Below, piece by piece: positions 35,701 through 42,152 of a stretch of 64,000 bases of DNA. The position numbers were made by a program, and so were the translations under genes. Numbering within the stretch: the stretch's first letter is position 1; each line of letters starts with the position of its first letter. Source of the stretch: a virus; the IMG/VR virus record IMGVR_UViG_3300032323_002843, positions 1 through 64,000 of that record, one strand, 5' to 3'. The notes beneath the pieces were generated by a model. The model was not told where the DNA came from. It made no database searches and saw only the letters and a program-made list of their open reading frames with translations.

Positions 35701-36218
35701 TAAATGTTTTGTAAAATTGTAGCGATACGTTCCTCAGTTGTACCCTCTATTGTAATTAGTCGTTGTGGTGGATATTCAGCTAAAGACATTTTAATAACCT
35801 CATCAATTTTACGTCTATAATGTAAATCAGTTTCACGAACACCATTATCTTCCATAATAACACCACGAGGATCAACATAAATAACTAAATCATATTGATT
35901 ACGAAGCATCATAGCTGCTTCAACAAATGTACGTTTATCAAAATCACTAATTGATTTAGCTCCTAATGTAAATGCACATACATCCCATATTGTTCTGTCT
36001 GTAATGATATTTGGTTGTAGTAATTCACTAGCACGTTCAGCTAAAAATACAAACTGACCTGGTAATGTAGAATCAGTATTCAATGGAATACCTAAATCAC
36101 GTAAGTATTTACTACGCTCAGTATGTACACTATGATCTTTAAATTGATCTAATTCACCTAATGCTCTAGCTAATGTAGTTTTACCTACACTCATTGTACC
36201 TGCTAATCCTATTCTCAT
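35700..36218 (-). CDS. NadR-like P-loop kinase/ATPase
   Basis: 172 residues. Walker A is GTMSVGKTT near residues 7-15 and the fold resembles the AAA_28/NadR-type ATPases and kinases. HTERSKYLRDLG, NIITDRTIWDVCAFTLG and LVIYVDPRG follow in the expected order. NadR kinase domains phosphorylate nicotinamide riboside; other relatives phosphorylate other nucleosides or are of unknown substrate. It overlaps the small gene upstream by ATGA. The substrate cannot be told from sequence, but a nucleotidyltransferase of the NMN adenylyltransferase type is present at 48-49 kb. Confidence 0.75.
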   Translation of the reverse strand: MRIGLAGTMSVGKTTLARALGELDQFKDHSVHTERSKYLRDLGIPLNTDSTLPGQFVFLAERASELLQPNIITDRTIWDVCAFTLGAKSISDFDKRTFVEAAMMLRNQYDLVIYVDPRGVIMEDNGVRETDLHYRRKIDEVIKMSLAEYPPQRLITIEGTTEERIATILQNI

Positions 36219-36460
36219 TTATTTCTATTATTTATTTTTTTCATTTGACGTGCTGTCTTCTTTTCCTGCTTAGCTTGCTTTATTTGTTGCTTAATAGCCT
36301 TTTCAGCACCCGCCTTATACTTAATATCAACGTTAATAGGACCATGAAATTTATTTAAATCGTATGTCCATGTTTCAATAGTATATTCATCTTCATAAAC
36401 ACGAGTGAATTTACGTGGTGCTACTGCTGGTTCTATTACTGCTGGTCTTCCTCTACTCAT
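36215..36460 (-). CDS. Small basic hypothetical protein (81 aa)
   Basis: An 81-residue protein (MSRGRPAVIEPAVAPRKFTR to KKINNRNK). The middle (VYEDEYTIETWTYDLNKFHGPINVDIKYK) looks beta-stranded, and the end is a Lys/Gln-rich basic helix. SRGRPA near the start resembles an AT-hook core (RGRP). It overlaps the kinase start by 4 nt (ATGA), so it is probably co-expressed with it. A DNA- or RNA-binding role is possible; nothing further can be said. Confidence 0.55.
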   Translation of the reverse strand: MSRGRPAVIEPAVAPRKFTRVYEDEYTIETWTYDLNKFHGPINVDIKYKAGAEKAIKQQIKQAKQEKKTARQMKKINNRNK

Positions 36461-36487
36461 ATAATAAAGATATAATCTTTACTCTGC

Positions 36488-36718
36488 TTAAACTCTAGCG
36501 CCTGCTGCTTTACCAACTGCGGTTTTGTAAAACGGAACACCATTAGCATCTTTTTTAGCTGCTTCCCATTGAAATTTAGAGTATTTGATTCCAAATAAAT
36601 AATATTCAGCAGCACGCTTATTACCTTGTGGAATGTAAGCGGGGCCATCAAAATTATGCATTTTACCATCTAAGTAGTGTACAATACTACCATCTGTTGT
36701 TTTAATTTTTTTAGTCAT
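36488..36718 (-). CDS. Small protein with MORN-like motif (76 aa)
   Basis: Residues 1-50 read MTKKIKTTDGSIVHYLDGKM then HNFDGPAYIPQGNKRAAEYYL. The pattern (YxDGKxHNxDGPA, then a YY-LFG hairpin) is like the short beta-hairpin modules of T4-superfamily proteins with an HRxDGPA signature, seen in many large phages. Function unknown in those as well. It lies between the FAD oxidoreductase and the basic protein. Confidence 0.6.
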   Translation of the reverse strand: MTKKIKTTDGSIVHYLDGKMHNFDGPAYIPQGNKRAAEYYLFGIKYSKFQWEAAKKDANGVPFYKTAVGKAAGARV

Positions 36719-36723
36719 TGTTT

Positions 36724-38025
36724 TTATTTTATTAAATTTTCTGCAATATAAATCCCATGTGCACCTGATACTGTAATACCTCTAGCTGATAGGGCATCAC
36801 CAGCAAAGTGTACATTTGGATATTCTGTTAATGATAAGTTATCATAGTTTACTAATGGTTCAGGTGATAAGTACTTTACTTCAGGCATATACATACCCCA
36901 ATCATCACCAAATTCAAATACTTTATCCATTGATAGTATAAAATCATGAATGTAGGTAGCATATTCTCCTAATACTTCATAAAACCTAACTAAAGTATCA
37001 ACTGGATAAGCAGCCACAGTTGTTCCTTCGGATGTTAATCCTGGGGTGCGAGTACGGTTGGGAGAATAATATAATCCTTTTCCATTAACTTGTAGTTTTG
37101 ATACTACATCTCTACTCCACTTAAATGGATCTTCAATACCCTTAATTTCCATTAATATACCAAAGTTAGTCATATCATTTCTAAATTCTTCACCTTTCTT
37201 AGCGTGACCATTGTAGCTAACATCACCATATGTTTCTTCTACAGCAACATAAGCTGCATTGTTATTAGTACAGAACGATCTTAAAGATACATTATCAAAT
37301 TTTTGATATAACTTAAAGTCATAAGATACATCAATTAATTTCTGGAAGTATTTTTGTGGTGCTTCAAATCGAACACCAATTTGTACTGATTTAGGTTCAT
37401 TAGGTAGTTTATAATCATCAGCTAATTTTTGAGCAAAATCAATACCTGATTTACCTACTGCAAATATTAATTCATCATAATTAGTAAAGGCTCCTAATTC
37501 TTCTTTACTATTAGTAGCTGTTATATAATTTTCCTTAAAATTAATACTAGTAACCTCAAAGTTCCAAGCAAATGTAACACCTTTATCTAACAAATATTGA
37601 TACCATGTTTTAGCAATTTCATGTAAGAAATTAGATCCAATGTGCCATACAGGGAACATTCTCAAACCAAAATATGGTTTAATAAATTCAGGTTCTTCCT
37701 GAGGATCAGACATGAATATTTCTTCTGGTTTAGGGTGGAAGCGAGTAAAGTTATCTACTACTTGTTTCATTAATTCCATTGCTTTTTCTTCACCACAGTA
37801 TTTTGATAGTTGACCACCAATTGAGGTGTGGTATGTTAATTTACCATCACTCCATCCACCAGCACCAAGCATACCAGTCATTACCTCTTCAGGTAAGCGG
37901 TTAATTGGGTCATTACCCTTATCTATAATTGTGATTAGGCTACCATCATAGCCATTATCTACTAATTTAGTAGCGGCATTAATACCTGCTACTCCTGCTC
38001 CAATGATTACTATTTTCTTATTCAT
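36724..38025 (-). CDS. FAD-dependent oxidoreductase
   Basis: 433 residues with an N-terminal dinucleotide-binding fold (VIIGAGVAGINAA, residues 6-18), the linking motif GAGGWSDGKLTYHT, and a C-terminal FAD-contact segment (FAGDALSARGITVSGAHGIYIAENL). The build resembles uncharacterised FAD-dependent dehydrogenases related to COG2509, from memory. The substrate is unknown. Such an enzyme is rare among phage late genes and is a candidate auxiliary metabolic gene. A terminator-like hairpin and a 135-nt gap lie upstream, so it probably starts a separate transcript. Confidence 0.82.
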   Translation of the reverse strand: MNKKIVIIGAGVAGINAATKLVDNGYDGSLITIIDKGNDPINRLPEEVMTGMLGAGGWSDGKLTYHTSIGGQLSKYCGEEKAMELMKQVVDNFTRFHPKPEEIFMSDPQEEPEFIKPYFGLRMFPVWHIGSNFLHEIAKTWYQYLLDKGVTFAWNFEVTSINFKENYITATNSKEELGAFTNYDELIFAVGKSGIDFAQKLADDYKLPNEPKSVQIGVRFEAPQKYFQKLIDVSYDFKLYQKFDNVSLRSFCTNNNAAYVAVEETYGDVSYNGHAKKGEEFRNDMTNFGILMEIKGIEDPFKWSRDVVSKLQVNGKGLYYSPNRTRTPGLTSEGTTVAAYPVDTLVRFYEVLGEYATYIHDFILSMDKVFEFGDDWGMYMPEVKYLSPEPLVNYDNLSLTEYPNVHFAGDALSARGITVSGAHGIYIAENLIK

Positions 38026-38080
38026 AAATTAAATTAAACATGTAAATATAATAAAAAATTTTGCCTTTTCAAAATAGAAG

Positions 38081-38106
38081 GTGGCCCACCTTTTGGGGTG
38101 GGCCAC
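38081..38106 (-). terminator. Hairpin, probable terminator before FAD oxidoreductase gene
   Basis: GTGGCCCACC and GGTGGGCCAC form a 10-bp stem around CCAAAA. The following sequence (CTTCTATTTTG) has only a weak T-run, so it may be an attenuator or an mRNA-end stabiliser rather than a full terminator. It sits in the 134-nt gap after the gene at 38160-39020. Confidence 0.7.
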
Positions 38107-38134
38107 TACTCCAATATGATTATCTCTTACGAGC

Positions 38135-38155
38135 GAACGGGCAATGAATCCGTTC
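38135..38155 (-). other. Small inverted repeat in gap
   Basis: GAACGG and CCGTTC are separated by 9 bases, directly after the stop of the gene at 38160-39020. It may stabilise the 3' end. It is not followed by a T-run. Confidence 0.45.
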
Positions 38156-38159
38156 TGTC

Positions 38160-39020
38160 TTATTCTTCTTCGTCTAGTCCTTCTTTTTTAGGTTTACTTT
38201 TACCATAAGTTGGTTCAAAGTAAATCACAAATCTTACTTTTAATTTATTTCCTATTTTAAAGCTAGTTTCTCTATCAGTTGGACCTTGTATTAATGATGT
38301 TTTAATCATACTAGCAAAGTCTAATTTTTCTAATCCTGTTTTGATTTGTTTTTCTAAAACATCACCCATTTCATCTACGTTAGTTCTAGAAGCAACATCT
38401 TGTCCAAATGATAATTCTCTTAATAATTTACCATATACTACTCTTACTTGTATATCTTTACTAGATGTATTAGTTACAAAAGCGTAGAATTTATCTGCTG
38501 AGTAGTATGTTGTTTGTAGTTGGGTATTAATTTTATTATCTTTGCTGGATTTAATCTCAACTATTTTACCACCTATAATAGCGTCTTGTCCTCTACCTTT
38601 ATTAGCAACATCGCTAGCTTCAACATTTTTTACTTTATTAGAGTAATTAATAATACATGTTTCTACTTCTTTACCAATATTACTTTCACGCTCAGGCACT
38701 AATTCTTCTCGTCTCCAATCAGCAATAGTATTAACTACTTCAGGAAATACAGTTCTTAATTCGCCCATTTCTGAGGAATAATGTTGTAAAGTGTAAGATG
38801 CTAGTTTATCAAATACTTCTAGTTTAGTAAGAACACTTTCATCACCAATATATGAAAATATATTAGTTAATTGATCGTCTTGATCTTCATTTAAAAGATC
38901 AATATTAAATTCTTTTAATATTTCGTCTAATATAGCTTTCTTTTTTGGATTGTTTATATCAACAATCCCATCATGGCATCTAAATGACCATTCACGTAAT
39001 ATTTTATCTATAACTGTCAT
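38160..39020 (-). CDS. Putative PD-(D/E)XK-type protein (286 aa)
   Basis: The N-terminus (MTVIDKILREWSFRCHDGIV) resembles a motif of other phage accessory proteins. Residues about 145-165 read GRGQDAIIGGKIVEIKSS, which fits the D-(x)n-E-x-K core of restriction-endonuclease-like folds (Asp in QDAI, then EIK). A glutamate-rich helix lies before it (RREELVPERESNIGKEVE). If active, it would be a metal-dependent nuclease. It is TAATG-coupled to the gene upstream. The core is short and the call is tentative; a non-enzymatic structural role is possible. Confidence 0.5.
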   Translation of the reverse strand: MTVIDKILREWSFRCHDGIVDINNPKKKAILDEILKEFNIDLLNEDQDDQLTNIFSYIGDESVLTKLEVFDKLASYTLQHYSSEMGELRTVFPEVVNTIADWRREELVPERESNIGKEVETCIINYSNKVKNVEASDVANKGRGQDAIIGGKIVEIKSSKDNKINTQLQTTYYSADKFYAFVTNTSSKDIQVRVVYGKLLRELSFGQDVASRTNVDEMGDVLEKQIKTGLEKLDFASMIKTSLIQGPTDRETSFKIGNKLKVRFVIYFEPTYGKSKPKKEGLDEEE

Positions 39021-39544
39021 TATGCTGCTGGGGTTTCTTCAGGAGTTTCTTCTTCTGCTGGAGGTGTTTCTGATGGTATTTCAGCAGCAGGTGCACTTGT
39101 AGCTGCGCTAAATGCTTCAGCACCAGCATCAGGTTTTTTCATTTCACCTGCACCACCATCTTTTTCATCAACAGCATAATCTAATTCTAAAACATTAGCT
39201 ATGGCTTGTTGAGCTCTTTCTAATTCACCTAAATTTTGTGTATTATATTTTCTACCAGCTACTTTAACTGTATAATTTTTTCTTCCATCATATCTAATAT
39301 TAAAATCTTCTCCATTGATCATTTCAACCATAAAAGTTGTTGGTTTAGGAGCAATAATAGATACATTAGTAACAAAACGAGCAAAAGCAGGAGACATTAA
39401 TCTTTCCATTAGGTCTTTTAAACCAGGAAAGCGATATACTAGATACATTGCTCTTGTAGCTTTCTTTTGGCGTTGCTCTTCTTCTTGAAGTGCTTTACGA
39501 ACAGCTACTTTAATGTATTTTTCTAATATTAATTTTTTATTCAT
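39020..39544 (-). CDS. Putative internal protein with Ala/Pro/Glu-rich tail
   Basis: 174 residues. It starts with an amphipathic helix (MNKKLILEKYIKVAVRKALQ) followed by EEEQRQKK, then a compact domain (MSPAFARFVTNVSIIAPKPT, then TFMVEMINGEDFNIRYDGRK). The end is a flexible Ala/Pro/Glu tail (ETPPAEEETPEETPAA). The ATG overlaps the end of the upstream gene by 8 nt. The family is not recognised. The N-terminal helix links it to the possible cargo set. Confidence 0.55.
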   Translation of the reverse strand: MNKKLILEKYIKVAVRKALQEEEQRQKKATRAMYLVYRFPGLKDLMERLMSPAFARFVTNVSIIAPKPTTFMVEMINGEDFNIRYDGRKNYTVKVAGRKYNTQNLGELERAQQAIANVLELDYAVDEKDGGAGEMKKPDAGAEAFSAATSAPAAEIPSETPPAEEETPEETPAA

Positions 39545-40013
39545 TATCTTTTAGTTCGTGAAAACCTTGAGCTGCTTGCTCAATATAGTTTTCTGCTTTA
39601 GCGATATGGTCTTGAATCCATCCTGGGATATTACGTTCAGTATTGCCAAGTTTTTGTCTTAATTCGATAATTGCTTCTGCAATTGCTTCTAGGCTAGACA
39701 CAGCCATAGATACTTCGTGGTCATCACCTTCTTTAATATTAGCAGCTATTGCTTTACGACGATTAGCTAAGTACTTATCTGTTTTATCTACTTTACCATC
39801 GTTATTAATATCGTCATCTTCTTTACCTACAGCATCTAATTTTTCATCCATAGCACGTTTTGTAGCAGTAGCATACATTACTGCTTCAGCATCTTTGCCA
39901 TAGCGTTTTTTAAAGTCGCCTTTTGCTTTTTTCATGCCCTTAACAAGGGTTTCCTTCTCCTTCTTTTCAGAAGAAGTCATCTTTTTTTCTAGTAAATCAA
40001 TTAGCTTTATCAC
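39537..40013 (-). CDS. Small protein with dockerin-like calcium loop
   Basis: 158 residues from a GTG at 40013 (MIKLIDLLEKKMTSSEKK). The GTG is chosen because it restores the MIKLxxLLE start found in four other genes here, despite a 17-nt overlap with the gene upstream. KKRYGKDAEAVMYATATKRAM is a segment common in marine phage proteins. DINNDGKVDKTD at residues 68-79 fits the Asp/Asn spacing of a dockerin or EF-hand calcium loop. The last part (NIPGWIQDHIAKAENYIEQA) is another widespread phage motif. I infer a virion-internal or scaffold-associated protein. Confidence 0.6.
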   Translation of the reverse strand: MIKLIDLLEKKMTSSEKKEKETLVKGMKKAKGDFKKRYGKDAEAVMYATATKRAMDEKLDAVGKEDDDINNDGKVDKTDKYLANRRKAIAANIKEGDDHEVSMAVSSLEAIAEAIIELRQKLGNTERNIPGWIQDHIAKAENYIEQAAQGFHELKDNE

Positions 40014-40383
40014 TTAAAAAACGTAATTTATAAAGTAAAGAATATATTAATGCAACAAGTTCATCTACTTGGTTTTGAATGTATGAATCTTGAGCGATCA
40101 TACCTCTACTTTTTTCAATGAACATTACTAATGTAATAAAGTAAGCTATAATAGCATCACAGCTTTGATATTCTTGCAAAGATACATTACTATATCCTTC
40201 AATAATACCGTACTTACCTTGATAAGATTCAACTAAACCATCAATAGCATCCACAATCTCTTCGTAAAATTTCTTTAATGCTTTGTGAGCAGCAAATGAT
40301 GGAGTTTGCAAATGAAAGATGTGTGCCTGAGTACGGGCAGACATCAATGTTGATATGAATTGTCCTATTATAGCGTTTTCCAT
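39997..40383 (-). CDS. Dps/ferritin-like four-helix protein (128 aa)
   Basis: An all-helical protein. TQAHIFHLQTPSFAAHKALK followed by KFYEEIVDAIDGLVESYQG has the spacing of the first two helices of Dps or ferritin-like proteins (H-x-W-like HIFHL, then F-x-x-H, then E-x3-D). Iron-binding acids are only partly visible, so a catalytic ferroxidase role is uncertain. Similar four-helix proteins occur in many T4-superfamily phages, from memory. It is linked to the downstream gene by TAATG at 40383. An oxidative-stress or structural role cannot be separated. Confidence 0.55.
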   Translation of the reverse strand: MENAIIGQFISTLMSARTQAHIFHLQTPSFAAHKALKKFYEEIVDAIDGLVESYQGKYGIIEGYSNVSLQEYQSCDAIIAYFITLVMFIEKSRGMIAQDSYIQNQVDELVALIYSLLYKLRFLSDKAN

Positions 40384-40850
40384 TATTTCTTAGCTAATGG
40401 TTTTTTCTTTTCTTCTTTCTTTTCGTCAGCTTTAGGCTCTTCTTTCTTATCGTCTTTTTTATCAGCCTTCTTATCAGCTTTTTTTACAGCTGGTTTTTTA
40501 GCTTTTTCGATAAGACCCATCATTTCTTTAACTTTTTCAGTTTCAGAAGATACTTTACCTTCAACATCAGAAATTTGACTATCAAGCATTTCAGCTAATT
40601 TAGCATGAGCAGCTTTGATTTTTTCTAATTCGTTTACAAATTTTTGCATATGAGCGTATTCAGCTACGAATCCAGATGTTTCACCACCTTCAGCAATTTG
40701 GTATTGACCCAATGCTTCTCTCATACTTTTAAGGCTTTGTAATTCTTTTTTAAGGTGTACTAATTTTCCACCGCTTTTTGGTAAGCCGCCTTTCTCCATT
40801 GCTTCTGCAATAGCTAATTTAATGACGTTACGTACTTCTGTAATATTCAT
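40383..40850 (-). CDS. Lys-rich coiled-coil protein with IAEA N-terminus
   Basis: 155 residues. The start (MNITEVRNVIKLAIAEAMEK) contains IAE|A, the T4 internal-protein processing site. A coiled coil covers the middle (VHLKKELQSLKSMREALGQY, HAKLAEMLDSQISDVEGKV). The C-terminus is a 45-residue Lys/Ala/Glu-rich tail with KKADKKADKKDDKKEE. The basic tail could touch DNA in the head. It is preceded by CATATTTATACATA, 18 nt from the ATG. Confidence 0.6.
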   Translation of the reverse strand: MNITEVRNVIKLAIAEAMEKGGLPKSGGKLVHLKKELQSLKSMREALGQYQIAEGGETSGFVAEYAHMQKFVNELEKIKAAHAKLAEMLDSQISDVEGKVSSETEKVKEMMGLIEKAKKPAVKKADKKADKKDDKKEEPKADEKKEEKKKPLAKK

Positions 40851-40868
40851 GTTTTGTATTTTATATGT

Positions 40869-40876
40869 ATAAATAT
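40869..40876 (-). promoter_or_regulatory. ATATTTAT motif, 18 nt before ATG at 40850
   Basis: Coding strand: TTAACATATTTATACATA. Confidence 0.5.
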
Positions 40877-40881
40877 GTTAA

Positions 40882-41904
40882 TTAGTCCAAATCCTCGAGA
40901 CCTGTGTCGTCTTTAGTTAAATCACGAGCTATGTCGCGCATTTCACCACTAGCCCAATTCTTTTGAGCTGGTGTTAATTCGTCGTTAATTGAATTTTCAA
41001 TAAATGGGAAAAAATCGCTATCTGGTAGTTTGTATAATGATGCAAAAAACAATTCACGTACACGTGGATCATCTATTTGGCTTTGGTTATATATAGCAGA
41101 TATAGCATCATAAATAAATTTACCATACTGTAAATCACGAGGTTCATTTGATAATTTGTCCACAGCTCCGACAATCGCTTGGTTTTTTTCTTTATCGGCA
41201 CCAAAGCCTTCAGTTCCAACAATTTCATATAATCCTTTTACAATTTCGTGAACGAGCATTGGATAACAAATAGCACGAGCTTTAATTACAAATTGCTCAT
41301 TTTCTTCATCATATTCCATCTCGCTCTCGCCACCTGGTGTATTTTGTTGTTGTGCAATCATAGCTAGCAACATAGCGATTGCATTTTCATCATCATATAT
41401 ACCAAATGATAATTTTAATATTTCATTATATTTTTCTACTAATTCTGGGTTGATAGCATCTAGATATTCTTTAAATAGCATAAACCCAAATGCACCACGA
41501 ATAGACGCACCTTGTGTAATACCATTGATGATACGACGTTTAGCTTTCATCTTTTCAGGATCATCTTCACCAAAATCTGGTAATGATGGGTCTTGTTCTT
41601 CGTCTGGTTCAGGTAATTTAATATCTTCCATATCAACTATCTTAGCATCAATTTTGATGTTTGCGTAGTCAATAATTGGATAGGCATCAGTTACCATTTG
41701 AGCAGCTACCATATCTAATTCATCTCGATACCCATCTTCAGCTTGTACTATCTCAGGTACTAAAGTAGCAGAACGCATAACGGCTTGTCTCAAATCCTTG
41801 TTGCCAAGCATTTGACGTAAAGAAGCCCCCGATTTGCCTTTTAATGTAGCAATCGTTTTAGGTGAAAATATCTTTTCGTATTCTACTTCTGTTAATTTAG
41901 CCAT
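40882..41904 (-). CDS. Putative structural/internal protein (340 aa)
   Basis: It begins MAKLTEVEYEKIFSPKTIATL and is helical throughout. A distinctive block (KAKRRIINGITQGASIRGAF, then GFMLFKEYLDAI) and an acidic region (LPEPDEEQDPSLPDFGEDDPE) can be seen. Phage proteins with an RRxINxxxQGA core occur in other large phages, from memory, with unknown role. It is TAATG-coupled to the small gene upstream. No catalytic motif is apparent. Confidence 0.55.
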   Translation of the reverse strand: MAKLTEVEYEKIFSPKTIATLKGKSGASLRQMLGNKDLRQAVMRSATLVPEIVQAEDGYRDELDMVAAQMVTDAYPIIDYANIKIDAKIVDMEDIKLPEPDEEQDPSLPDFGEDDPEKMKAKRRIINGITQGASIRGAFGFMLFKEYLDAINPELVEKYNEILKLSFGIYDDENAIAMLLAMIAQQQNTPGGESEMEYDEENEQFVIKARAICYPMLVHEIVKGLYEIVGTEGFGADKEKNQAIVGAVDKLSNEPRDLQYGKFIYDAISAIYNQSQIDDPRVRELFFASLYKLPDSDFFPFIENSINDELTPAQKNWASGEMRDIARDLTKDDTGLEDLD

Positions 41905-42152
41905 TATTTTTTAGACTTAAAACGTTTAACAATTTTAGCTAACATCTCATCTTCGTTCATTGAAGCCTTTGGTTTTGGCTTAACATCCGGATTTCCTAGT
42001 GGACGACGAGGCTTTGGTTTTTCACCTGGTTTACCTGGTGCTACTGCTGGGTCTGGAGATGTTGATGGTTTGCTAGGTGCTGTTGCAGGTCCTTCAGAAA
42101 GTACCTTTGCAATCACTTCACGAATTACTTCTTTTAATTTATTTTTGTTCAT
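41904..42152 (-). CDS. Small Pro/Lys-rich protein with capsid-targeting-like helix
   Basis: 82 residues: a helix (MNKNKLKEVIREVIAKVLSE) that ends LSE|G, then a flexible Pro/Lys linker (GKPGEKPKPRRPLGNPDVKP) and a basic end (MLAKIVKRFKSKK). The helix is close to those of the genes at 34.7 and 40.4 kb. Its ATG overlaps the upstream gene by 14 nt. If the helix is removed by the prohead protease, what remains is a small basic peptide, as with T4 internal proteins. Confidence 0.6.
   Translation of the reverse strand: MNKNKLKEVIREVIAKVLSEGPATAPSKPSTSPDPAVAPGKPGEKPKPRRPLGNPDVKPKPKASMNEDEMLAKIVKRFKSKK

Noticed and set aside
36457-36669. Alternative 70-codon minus-strand frame
   Set aside because: It overlaps the MORN-like gene at 36488-36718 in another frame. 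Its product has no recognisable pattern and its start is weaker.
39997-40383. Definite ferritin or Dps annotation
   Set aside because: The helix pattern is suggestive, but a full set of iron ligands is not visible, so only a fold-level resemblance is given.
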